Assembly (NCBI GenBank): GCA_001730085.1
Contig: MDLB01000037.1
Location: forward strand, 1 to 8,072
Reading direction: 5' to 3'
Length of the DNA stretch: 8,072 nucleotides
From: PVC group bacterium (ex Bugula neritina AB1)
GTDB taxonomy: Bacteria > GCA-001730085
The notes under the pieces were generated by a model. It had not been told where the DNA came from. It did no database searches and was given only the letters and a program-made list of their open reading frames with translations. The position numbers and the translations under genes are program-made. Shown one piece after another: positions 1-6,600 of this stretch (within the stretch, counting starts at the first letter, position 1; each line of letters starts with the position of its first letter).

Positions 1-2
1 AA

Positions 3-149
3 CAATCCTTTGGCATTTTGAAAAGAATTTTTAATATGAAGAGAGCTTCTTATATTTCTTCTGAGAAAGTCTTAGGCCAATGTCTTTTAAAATCCATTTG
101 CTTTAATCTTAACAAAGCGGTTAGAATGATCTCCATGTCTTTAACTTAA
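3..149 (+). CDS. IS5-family-like transposase, C-terminal fragment
   Basis: An uninterrupted reading frame enters from the left edge and stops at TAA 147-149. It gives 48 residues beginning QSFGILKRIFNMKRASYISS and continuing with a segment containing KSICFNLNKAV. This matches my recollection of the end of IS5-type DDE transposases, where the catalytic Glu sits directly before an (Q/R)xFGxxKR motif and the protein ends with a helix of the type LKxICFNLxKAV. The codon before the first complete one ends in AA at positions 1-2, so it could be GAA, the catalytic Glu itself. That is inference. The fragment has no internal stop, so this copy may be intact upstream. The frame has no early ATG and would be missed by start-based gene calling. 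Confidence 0.72.
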   Translation, partial: QSFGILKRIFNMKRASYISSEKVLGQCLLKSICFNLNKAVRMISMSLT

Positions 150-299
150 CAAATTAATTTTAATGCCAATAATTATATCAAAATACAATCCATTAACTAA
201 TCCTTCTTTCGTTACTATTTCATTTTATATCAATATTTTAGACTTCCATTCAGTTTCTTTTGATTTTTTTCCTTTTTTACATCCATTTTATTTATTTTT

Positions 300-309
300 C
301 AGAGGTTTC
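300..309 (+). repeat. Right terminal inverted repeat core of the upstream IS
   Basis: CAGAGGTTTC is perfectly complementary to GAAACCTCTG at 7450-7459. Inward from the core, both ends continue into A-rich sequence when read from the IS end, with only scattered matches, so the conserved repeat seems to be about 10 bp. Its placement downstream of a transposase 3' end, with the partner placed upstream of a transposase 5' end, is what an IS terminal repeat pair predicts. Confidence 0.6.
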
Positions 310-505
310 AATAATTAAATTTTCAAATTCTTAATAAATCTAAAATTATATTTAAAAATACATTTTATCACATAAATAATATTTAATATTTTTTTTTAAA
401 ATATTATCTTTTATAGCCTTGAGGTAAGTTATGATAATTTTTTATTTATATTAAAGTAAAGAAAAAAACTGGATTATACAAAAAAAATCCTTTAGAATAT
501 CCTCT
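310..505. other. AT-rich intergenic region upstream of the AsmA-like gene
   Basis: No open frame of useful length is present on either strand, apart from an antisense shadow of the next gene. It contains a 9-bp A/T inverted repeat (376-384 with 399-407). A weak promoter-like pair, TTGAGG at 419-424 and TATTTA at 443-448 with an 18-nt spacer, could drive the operon, but such matches are common in sequence this AT-rich. I see no RNA gene and nothing resembling a glycine riboswitch. Confidence 0.5.
376..407. repeat. A/T-only inverted repeat
   Basis: ATAATATTT at 376-384 and AAATATTAT at 399-407 are perfect reverse complements separated by 14 nt that include a T run. With no G-C pairs the hairpin would be weak. 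The low-complexity surroundings make chance occurrence quite likely. It could act as a weak terminator-like element for transcripts leaving the upstream IS, but nothing confirms this. Confidence 0.3.
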
Positions 506-2251
506 ATGAAAAAATTTATTTTTGCCTTATTTTTTACCGTTGTTTCTGCAATTTTTTTGCTTGTAACGTATATAAATATCTTTTGGCCGAAAGATACCTT
601 ATTAAAGTCTGCTGAAGATATTTTGGCGCAAAGATTCTCTATGTCTATCTCTATCGATGATGTTAAGTTCACACTAACCCGTGGGGTTCAATTTTCTGGC
701 ATTAAGATCAATAAAAAGACAAAAACTGTTCATTCTTTTCTAAGCATTAACACTCTTCATACAGGACATAAAATCTTTTGGCATCTCCTAAAAAACAAAG
801 ACACTCTTCCATTAACTATTAATGGTCTAAAGTTTATATCATCCGATAAAGCCCAGCGTCTTTTTTCTAAAAAAATGTCTCACCAGAAGTCATTAAGAAA
901 CCCTTGGTTAATAAATATTCAAAAAGCATTATCCCCATTAAATATTCACTTTGAGACTTTACTCAAAGTGATCTTCACTAGACTCTCATCACATTGGAAA
1001 AAAGTCAAAATAACCTTTCTAAAAGGCGACATCGTAACAGATTTTTTTATACAAGGGGCTCCCTTAAAAATACAATCTCTTACAAAGAAAAATTGGACTC
1101 ACGTAGAAGGAACTTTTATTTTAGATATAAAGTCTTCTCCCGTCATAGACCTTCATTTAAAAGCTATTTATGAAACATCTCTATCCTCCCTTCATCTAAA
1201 AACAGTAGATTCTCTTAAACATATCCATTTCCTTTATAAAGGTCCCGAATGTGAATTCAAAGGAGAATCTTTTTTACAAAAAAACAACATTCAAATCAAA
1301 AGCATTATTGGGACTTACAAACATTTCAAATTTTATTCCAGAGGGACCATTGACTCAAACAATTTGAATGTTGATCTTTCCAATATCGTCAATGTCGATC
1401 TGGACAAACTTTCCTATTTTTCGAAAAATGACTTCAAGCCTATTGGTCAATCTGACATCTTCCTATCTATAAAAGGACCTTTGTTACAGTTTGAGAAACT
1501 AATGTGGAAAGGGTCTCTAACCTCTGACTCACTCACATTAGGTAATAAAACTTTCAAAAACTTATCCATCGACTTTGAATATCAACAAAAACTCTTATTT
1601 TTCAAAACTATCAATATATCGGGCATGAATTATACCGACTCTATTGGAAAAAAGTCATTTGAAAGTTTAAACATTCAAGGTTCAGGGTTTTCAGACTGGT
1701 TTGAAACTAACGCCCCTCTTCACCTTGAAGCGAATATCGATAAAATATCTTTTGAAAATTTATCTAATCTTATCGGGTTGTATCTCCCAAACCCACCTCT
1801 TATTATCAAAAACTCTGATGCTACAATCCATTTGTCTTTGATTTTGCCCTTGCTAAAAATCAAGCAATACAAACTAGAAGGAAGCTTGAAATCAAAAAAT
1901 ATCGATTTTGTAGCAGAACACCCTCTTTGCTCTTTTTTTGAAAAAACATCCCATATACCGCTAAGAAATCTTCGCCCTAACAAACTATCCTTTAAATTTC
2001 GTTGTGACAGCAATTCCTTAAAAATACACGATCTCCAGTTTGATCATAAAAACTTACAGGTCATTTCTCAAGGAACACTTGATCCTTTCAAAAACATTTC
2101 TTTTCGATTGGCTACAACCGAAAAATACTTTTCAAACCTTTCTGAATCAAGACAAAAGCTTTCAGAAAAAACCAAGCAACATTTACTTAAAATTGAAGGA
2201 ACTATTGATCAACCGCAATTCATTCCTGTTCAACCGATCCAATATAATTGA
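506..2251 (+). CDS. AsmA-like membrane-anchored envelope protein
   Basis: This encodes 581 residues. One N-terminal membrane segment (about residues 4-26, a hydrophobic run after MKK) acts as anchor or uncleaved signal. The rest is a long, mostly beta-predicted periplasmic region with repeated short strands. The C-terminal part (about 490-570) alternates segments such as LKIHDLQF, LQVISQGTLDP and LLKIEGTIDQP, the pattern typical of AsmA/YhdP-type proteins. These belong to the repeating-beta-groove superfamily linked to lipid transport or outer-membrane assembly in Gram-negatives. The length is close to E. coli AsmA (about 617 aa). Identification rests on architecture, not a diagnostic motif. 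The ATG at 506 places the membrane segment at the N-terminus, but no clear Shine-Dalgarno precedes it. The gene ends 28 nt before gcvT, so co-transcription is plausible although no functional link is evident. A 10-bp hairpin lies inside it at 946-971. Confidence 0.6.
   Translation: MKKFIFALFFTVVSAIFLLVTYINIFWPKDTLLKSAEDILAQRFSMSISIDDVKFTLTRGVQFSGIKINKKTKTVHSFLSINTLHTGHKIFWHLLKNKDTLPLTINGLKFISSDKAQRLFSKKMSHQKSLRNPWLINIQKALSPLNIHFETLLKVIFTRLSSHWKKVKITFLKGDIVTDFFIQGAPLKIQSLTKKNWTHVEGTFILDIKSSPVIDLHLKAIYETSLSSLHLKTVDSLKHIHFLYKGPECEFKGESFLQKNNIQIKSIIGTYKHFKFYSRGTIDSNNLNVDLSNIVNVDLDKLSYFSKNDFKPIGQSDIFLSIKGPLLQFEKLMWKGSLTSDSLTLGNKTFKNLSIDFEYQQKLLFFKTINISGMNYTDSIGKKSFESLNIQGSGFSDWFETNAPLHLEANIDKISFENLSNLIGLYLPNPPLIIKNSDATIHLSLILPLLKIKQYKLEGSLKSKNIDFVAEHPLCSFFEKTSHIPLRNLRPNKLSFKFRCDSNSLKIHDLQFDHKNLQVISQGTLDPFKNISFRLATTEKYFSNLSESRQKLSEKTKQHLLKIEGTIDQPQFIPVQPIQYN
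946..971 (+). repeat. Perfect 10-bp hairpin inside the AsmA-like gene
   Basis: TCACTTTGAG (946-955) and CTCAAAGTGA (962-971) are perfect reverse complements with a 6-nt loop. The stem is stronger than anything else I noticed in coding sequence here and is not followed by a T tract, so it does not look like an intrinsic terminator. It may be a coincidence of codons or an mRNA structure. Confidence 0.5.
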
Positions 2252-2279
2252 TAACTTTAAATGTGAAGAATATTATCTT

Positions 2280-3380
2280 ATGACTCATCAAACTATTCTC
2301 TACCAAAAACATCTTGAATCAAATGCTCATATGGGAACTTTCTCTAATTGGCAGATGCCTCTTTACTACAGTGGTGTTTTATCCGAACACAAACAAACAC
2401 GTAATGCTGTTGCAATGTTCGACACCTGTCATATGGGGCAAATTTTTGTAACTGGCGAAAACTCTTTGTCTCTTCTGGAGTCACTTGTTCCGAGGGATTT
2501 AGATAAAAGTCAAGACGGATATTGCTATTATACTTACCTGTGTCGAGAAGATGGGACCATTCTAGACGATATAATCATCTATCGCTTATCTTTAAACTCT
2601 TTTTTAATCATTGTTAATGCAGGAACTTTAGAACAAGACTATTTATGGATCAAAGACAAAGCTCCTTCTTCTGTTGTGGTAACAAATGAGAGCGATAACT
2701 GGTTTAAAATTGATATTCAAGGGCCTGAGTCTTTAACTGTTATCGATGAGTTTTTTCCTGGAAATGAATGGGAAAATTTAAAATATTTTTCTTTCAAAAA
2801 AGTTAAGCATAACAACCACTCTTTCATCATTTCTAGAACAGGCTATACTGGCGAATTAGGCTATGAGGTATATGGGCCTGTTTCTTACGCGGAAACCTTA
2901 TGGCAAGATCTGCTAGAAAAAAATGTCACCCCAGCAGGTTTAGCAACCCGAGACCTACTCCGTTTAGAAGCTGGATATCCTCTTATGGGGCAAGATATCA
3001 CCCCCGAGATGACTCCTTTTTCTCTTGGGTTTTCAAAATTTGTCTCTTCACGCAAAATGTTTATTGGCAAAGATGCTCTTTGGGATAAGAAAGATACGTG
3101 GCTAAGCATTCCCTTTGTTTTACCCAAGAAAGCGATCGCTCGAACAGGAACCTCCGTTTTATTAGAAAACAAGCCTGTTGGGCAAGTGACCAGCGGAACA
3201 TGGTCACCTCTTTTACAAAAAAGTATTGGTTTTGCAACTATACGTAACCCTCATAAAGCCATAGAAAATATAACGCTAAATATCCGGAATCAACCCATGA
3301 TCGCCGATATCACAACAACCCCTTTTATCAAATCAACATCCATCAAAAACAATATCCTAAAAAAGAGGAGCTCTTTATAA
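2280..3380 (+). CDS. gcvT: Glycine cleavage system T protein (aminomethyltransferase)
   Basis: GcvT takes the aminomethyl group from the lipoyl arm of GcvH, releases ammonia and makes 5,10-methylene-tetrahydrofolate in the cytoplasm. From ATG 2280 the product is 366 residues, matching E. coli GcvT (364). The N-terminus has the family segment MFDTCHMGQI (46-55), where Cys50 replaces the Ser I expect in FDVSHMG. The folate-contacting acidic pair is in GTILDDIIIY (Asp96/Asp97). RTGYTGELGYEVYGP starts at residue 186, GLATRDLLRLEAGYPL at 220, and the C-terminal domain has GQVTSGTWSP. The frame is open back to 2040, but those 80 codons overlap the AsmA-like gene and have no GcvT similarity. The start at 2280 has only a weak purine stretch (GTGAAGAA, 2263-2270) as ribosome binding site. 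The stop overlaps the gcvH start (TAATG). Confidence 0.95.
   Translation: MTHQTILYQKHLESNAHMGTFSNWQMPLYYSGVLSEHKQTRNAVAMFDTCHMGQIFVTGENSLSLLESLVPRDLDKSQDGYCYYTYLCREDGTILDDIIIYRLSLNSFLIIVNAGTLEQDYLWIKDKAPSSVVVTNESDNWFKIDIQGPESLTVIDEFFPGNEWENLKYFSFKKVKHNNHSFIISRTGYTGELGYEVYGPVSYAETLWQDLLEKNVTPAGLATRDLLRLEAGYPLMGQDITPEMTPFSLGFSKFVSSRKMFIGKDALWDKKDTWLSIPFVLPKKAIARTGTSVLLENKPVGQVTSGTWSPLLQKSIGFATIRNPHKAIENITLNIRNQPMIADITTTPFIKSTSIKNNILKKRSSL
3365..3370 (+). promoter_or_regulatory. Shine-Dalgarno site for gcvH
   Basis: GAGGAG lies within the end of gcvT, 9 nt before the ATG at 3380. It is the best ribosome binding site in the operon and fixes the gcvH start. Its strength fits the need for excess carrier protein relative to the enzymes, though that last point is inference. 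Confidence 0.7.
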
Positions 3381-3772
3381 TGACCAAAGTTATTCTAAAC
3401 GAAACTTATTTCACCAAAGATCACGAGTGGGTTTTCCCTATAGAAGATAAAGCTCTTGTAGGAATCAGTGATTATGCCCAAAAAAACCTTGGTGATGTTG
3501 TTTTTGTAGAGTTGCCAACAGAGGGACAAACTTTTGCTCAGCACGAAGCATGTTGTGTGCTCGAATCAGTAAAAGCAGCTTCCGAGGTTTTTATTCCTTT
3601 GTCTGGAACCATTGCCTCAGTGAACCTAAGCTTAGAAGATGATCCGGGGCAAATAAACAGCGAACCCTATGCTAAAGGTTTTTTATTCACCATACGAGAC
3701 TTCGACAAAGAAGAGTTAAAGTCTTTGATGTCTTTCAAAGAGTACGAAAACTTTATTAAAGAAGAAGGGTAA
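3380..3772 (+). CDS. gcvH: Glycine cleavage system H protein (lipoyl carrier)
   Basis: GcvH is the small lipoylated shuttle that carries the aminomethyl intermediate from the P protein to GcvT and is reoxidised by lipoamide dehydrogenase. The product is 130 residues, the usual size (E. coli 129). TKDHEW (12-17) and GISDYAQKNLGDVVFVELP (28-46) are family hallmarks. The lipoylation site is Lys65 in ESVKAASEV, the same position as in E. coli. The C-terminal segment with PYAKGF is also typical. The start overlaps the gcvT stop by one base, and gcvPA begins 9 nt after the stop. The lplA gene at the end of the operon is the obvious candidate for modifying Lys65. All key residues are present, so the protein should be functional. 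Confidence 0.96.
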   Translation: MTKVILNETYFTKDHEWVFPIEDKALVGISDYAQKNLGDVVFVELPTEGQTFAQHEACCVLESVKAASEVFIPLSGTIASVNLSLEDDPGQINSEPYAKGFLFTIRDFDKEELKSLMSFKEYENFIKEEG

Positions 3773-3781
3773 ATCACACGA

Positions 3782-5137
3782 ATGTATTACGTTCCACATA
3801 CGAATGATGACAAACAGAGGATGTTTCAATCCTTAAAAATAGACCATATCGACGAACTTTTTCAAGATATAGACAAAGGCCTATTAAACCCTTATATAAA
3901 CATGGAAAAAGGTATCGACATGATCCAGTTGGAAGAGCACATGAAATCTCTTTCTCAAAAAAATGCCGGACATGAATATCAAAGTTTTTTAGGTGCTGGG
4001 GTTTACGACCACTTTATACCACCTATACTCAATACACTCACCTCTCGAGGAGAGTTTTTAACATCTTATACTCCGTATCAACCTGAAATGAGTCAAGGGT
4101 TGTTACAAGCTATATTTGAATACCAAACAATGATTTGCGAACTTTCTGAGATGGAAGTTTCGAATGCCTCTCTATATGATGGAAGTACAGCTTTATGGGA
4201 AGCCATCTTAATGGCTATTAGGATTAATCGCCGAGAAAAAGTCGTTCTCTTTGATCCTTTAAACCCTCTCTATGCCGATGTTTTAAAAACTCATATGAAT
4301 GCAACAGGGATCTCTTTTAATCATATCCCCTCAGAAAAGTTAACCTTCGAAAACTCAAACTGGGAAGAGTATATCGATGATAAAACATCTTCTGTTATCG
4401 TCCAATATCCCAATTTTTTAGGAACAATCGAAGACCTTTCTTCCTTAGCCGATTTTTGTCGTAAAAACAAAACACTTTTGATCGTTTCGGCAAACCCTTT
4501 AGCTCTATCTTTACTAAAAACTCCAGTTTCTATGGGCGCCGATATAACTGTGGGAGAAGGACAACCCTTAGGCTTACCCTTATCTTTTGGAGGCCCTTAT
4601 TTTGGATTCATCGCAACACATCGCAAATACATGCGACAACTTCCTGGTAGAATTTGTGGGGAGTCGATAGATGCTAAAGGTAACACCTCATATGTTTTAA
4701 CTTTGCAAGCTAGGGAGCAACATATCCGACGAGAAAAAGCCACCTCTAATATTTGCACTAACCAAGCTCTTCTGGCTTTAAGGGCATCTATTTATATGAC
4801 TTACATGGGATTTGAAGGCATTAAAAGAGTTGCTCAGGGGTCCCATCAAAGACTCATTTATCTTCAAGAAGCTATTTCTCATATACCTGATATTAGTTTC
4901 GATAAAAATACCTCATCTTACTGTGAAATGGTGATCGATTTGCCAGATACAGCCGCTACTTATTGCGAACTCGCTTTAGAAGAAAATATTCTGTTAGGCT
5001 ATGACCTTTCGCACTACAATCCTGATTGGAAAAATCGTATATTGGTCGCTGTTACAGAGAAAAAAACGGAAAAAAATCTCCGTAAATTCGCAAAAGTCTT
5101 GGAAAAGATCACTCAAAAAGTGAAAGGCAAAAACTAA
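3782..5137 (+). CDS. gcvPA: Glycine dehydrogenase (decarboxylating) subunit 1, P protein N-terminal half
   Basis: This is one half of the split, PLP-dependent P protein, which decarboxylates glycine and transfers the aminomethyl group to GcvH. It forms a heterotetramer with GcvPB. The 451 residues fit the GcvPA family (about 440-450). It opens with the usual YVPHTNDDKQRM, and residues around 256-272 carry GEGQPLGLPLSFGGPYFG. PGRICGESID and REQHIRREKATSNICTNQAL (from about residue 310) are strong signatures. Like other GcvPA proteins it lacks the PLP-binding lysine motif, which lies in GcvPB. A purine-rich stretch (AAGAAGGG) at the end of gcvH precedes the start by about 12 nt. The stop shares a base with the gcvPB start (TAATG), consistent with coupled translation in equal amounts. 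Confidence 0.95.
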   Translation: MYYVPHTNDDKQRMFQSLKIDHIDELFQDIDKGLLNPYINMEKGIDMIQLEEHMKSLSQKNAGHEYQSFLGAGVYDHFIPPILNTLTSRGEFLTSYTPYQPEMSQGLLQAIFEYQTMICELSEMEVSNASLYDGSTALWEAILMAIRINRREKVVLFDPLNPLYADVLKTHMNATGISFNHIPSEKLTFENSNWEEYIDDKTSSVIVQYPNFLGTIEDLSSLADFCRKNKTLLIVSANPLALSLLKTPVSMGADITVGEGQPLGLPLSFGGPYFGFIATHRKYMRQLPGRICGESIDAKGNTSYVLTLQAREQHIRREKATSNICTNQALLALRASIYMTYMGFEGIKRVAQGSHQRLIYLQEAISHIPDISFDKNTSSYCEMVIDLPDTAATYCELALEENILLGYDLSHYNPDWKNRILVAVTEKKTEKNLRKFAKVLEKITQKVKGKN

Positions 5138-6600
5138 TGTCTATCAAAAATATTTTTGAAAAAAGCTCACCTGGTCGCAAAGCTTTCACCTTACAAAATG
5201 AATCTTTTGACCACTTTCAAATAGATAAGTCTATTGATAAAAGTCTTCTGCGTGAAACAAAGGCACACCTTCCCGAGGTAAGTGAGTTAGACACCGTTCG
5301 ACATTATACAGGTCTATCTCAAAAAAACCGCGGTATCGATAATCAATTTTACCCTTTAGGTTCATGCACCATGAAATATAATCCTCGCATCCATGAAGAG
5401 ATCTGTATGACACACTCTTTCGCGAATATACACCCACTAGCTCCATCCTCATGTTCTCAGGGTAACCTTCACATTATTCACGAGCTTCAAGAAATGCTAA
5501 GCACCCTTTCTGGTATGCACACCTTCTGTTTGCAACCAGCAGCAGGTGCACACGGAGAGTTAGCAGGCCTCATGCTAATCAAGGCTTACCACAAAAATCG
5601 TGGGCAAGCGGATAAAAAAGACACTGTATTGATACCAGACACAGCTCACGGTACAAACCCTGCCTCGGCTGCTCTTTGTGGTTACAAAGTGAAAACCATC
5701 CGCTCTAATAGCCGTGGGAATATCGATATCGAACACCTTAAAGAAAATCTCGATGAAAGTGTTGCTGGATTCATGACCACTAACCCTAACACTTTGGGAT
5801 TGTTTGATGAAAATATTTTAGAAATATCATCTTTGATCCATGAAGCTGGTGGACTACTTTATTATGATGGTGCAAACTTTAACGCTATCATGGGAAAATG
5901 TCGCCCTGGAGATATGGGTTTTGACGTTATCCATATTAATCTTCATAAAACTTTTTCTACCCCTCATGGAGGTGGAGGACCCGGCTCGGGACCAATAGGT
6001 GTTAAAGAAAATTTGATAGAATTTTTGCCATATAGTAAGGTTATTAAAAAAGGCGAAAAATATATTTATCAAAAAGATTTTAAAGATAAAAGTATAGGAA
6101 ATTTAATGCCTTTCGGTGGGCATTTCCTTGTTTGGTTAAGAGCCTACATCTATATAAAACTTTTGGGTCTTGATGGCTTAAAAGATGTTAGTGAAAACGC
6201 TGTTCTCAATGCCAACTACCTTATGCGAGCTCTTACGAAAGACTTTCATCTTCCCTATGATAGATCTTGTATGCATGAGTTTATTTTATCAAATAAAAAC
6301 CAAAAACCTTACCACGTACAAACCAAGCATATCGCCAAACGGTTGATCGATAAAGGTTATCACCCTCCCACAACTTATTTCCCTTTGATCGTAGAAGAAG
6401 CTCTAATGCTTGAACCAACAGAAACAGAAAGTTTAGAAACTTTGAACACATTTATTGAAGCCATGAGGTCTATAGCTAAAGAGTGTGTCGACTCCCCTGA
6501 TGTTGTTCTTAAAGCACCTCACTCAACACCTGTTTCTCAAATTGATGAAGTTTTAGCCGCACGACAACCTAAACTCAAATGGACACCAAGTTCGACTTAG
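5137..6600 (+). CDS. gcvPB: Glycine dehydrogenase (decarboxylating) subunit 2, P protein C-terminal half
   Basis: This is the catalytic PLP-binding half of the split P protein, acting with GcvPA. The 487 residues are the normal length. Signatures in order are FYPLGSCTMKYNPR (about 71-84), the QPAAGAHGE segment, DTAHGTNPAS (168-177), MTTNPNTLGLF, YYDGANFNAI, and HINLHKTFSTPHGGGGPG with the Schiff-base lysine at Lys271. The C-terminal domain has TETESLETLNTFIEAM. The start is set by the one-base overlap with gcvPA and an AAAGG sequence just upstream. The 3' end overlaps lplA by 22 nt in another frame. The catalytic residues I can recognise are all present, so the enzyme looks intact. Confidence 0.95.
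   Translation: MSIKNIFEKSSPGRKAFTLQNESFDHFQIDKSIDKSLLRETKAHLPEVSELDTVRHYTGLSQKNRGIDNQFYPLGSCTMKYNPRIHEEICMTHSFANIHPLAPSSCSQGNLHIIHELQEMLSTLSGMHTFCLQPAAGAHGELAGLMLIKAYHKNRGQADKKDTVLIPDTAHGTNPASAALCGYKVKTIRSNSRGNIDIEHLKENLDESVAGFMTTNPNTLGLFDENILEISSLIHEAGGLLYYDGANFNAIMGKCRPGDMGFDVIHINLHKTFSTPHGGGGPGSGPIGVKENLIEFLPYSKVIKKGEKYIYQKDFKDKSIGNLMPFGGHFLVWLRAYIYIKLLGLDGLKDVSENAVLNANYLMRALTKDFHLPYDRSCMHEFILSNKNQKPYHVQTKHIAKRLIDKGYHPPTTYFPLIVEEALMLEPTETESLETLNTFIEAMRSIAKECVDSPDVVLKAPHSTPVSQIDEVLAARQPKLKWTPSST

Larger units (their letters stand above)
1..309 (+). mobile_element. 3' end of an IS5-family-like insertion sequence (partial, cut by window start)
   Basis: This segment holds the C-terminal coding end of a DDE transposase (stop at 147-149), about 150 nt of AT-rich non-coding tail, and at 300-309 the decamer CAGAGGTTTC. 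That decamer is the exact reverse complement of GAAACCTCTG at 7450-7459, just upstream of a second IS5-like transposase, so I read it as the right terminal inverted repeat. The exact outer boundary is uncertain by a few bases. A tail of 150 nt after the stop is long for this family, so some internal change is possible. No target-site duplication can be shown because the left end lies outside the window. Confidence 0.65.

Noticed and set aside
255-266. 12-mer TTCTTTTGATTT shared with 7398-7409, suggesting a longer repeat
   Set aside because: The similarity fades on both sides and the sequence is T-rich and low in complexity, so chance is the simplest explanation.
419-448. Promoter-like TTGAGG plus TATTTA with 18-nt spacing
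   Set aside because: Only partial matches to both consensus boxes in very AT-rich DNA. Kept as a remark in the intergenic entry, not as a feature.
310-505. Possible glycine riboswitch ahead of the operon
   Set aside because: No GC-containing paired aptamer structure is visible. The leader is almost pure A/T and lies in front of the AsmA-like gene rather than gcvT.
1720-2013. Open frame on the minus strand inside the AsmA-like gene
   Set aside because: It is antisense to a well-supported gene, has no recognisable domain and no ribosome site. The same applies to minus-strand frames at 451-672, 2885-3172, 5231-5452 and 5854-6072.
2040-2279. 80-codon N-terminal extension of the gcvT frame starting at ATG 2040
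   Set aside because: It overlaps the AsmA-like gene in another frame, has no similarity to GcvT, and would make the protein 446 aa. Starting at 2280 gives 366 aa with the normal family N-terminus.
3186-3207. 7-bp inverted repeat GTGACCA / TGGTCAC with 8-nt loop
   Set aside because: It falls on the conserved GcvT segment VTSGTWSP, so the sequence is adequately explained by coding constraint.
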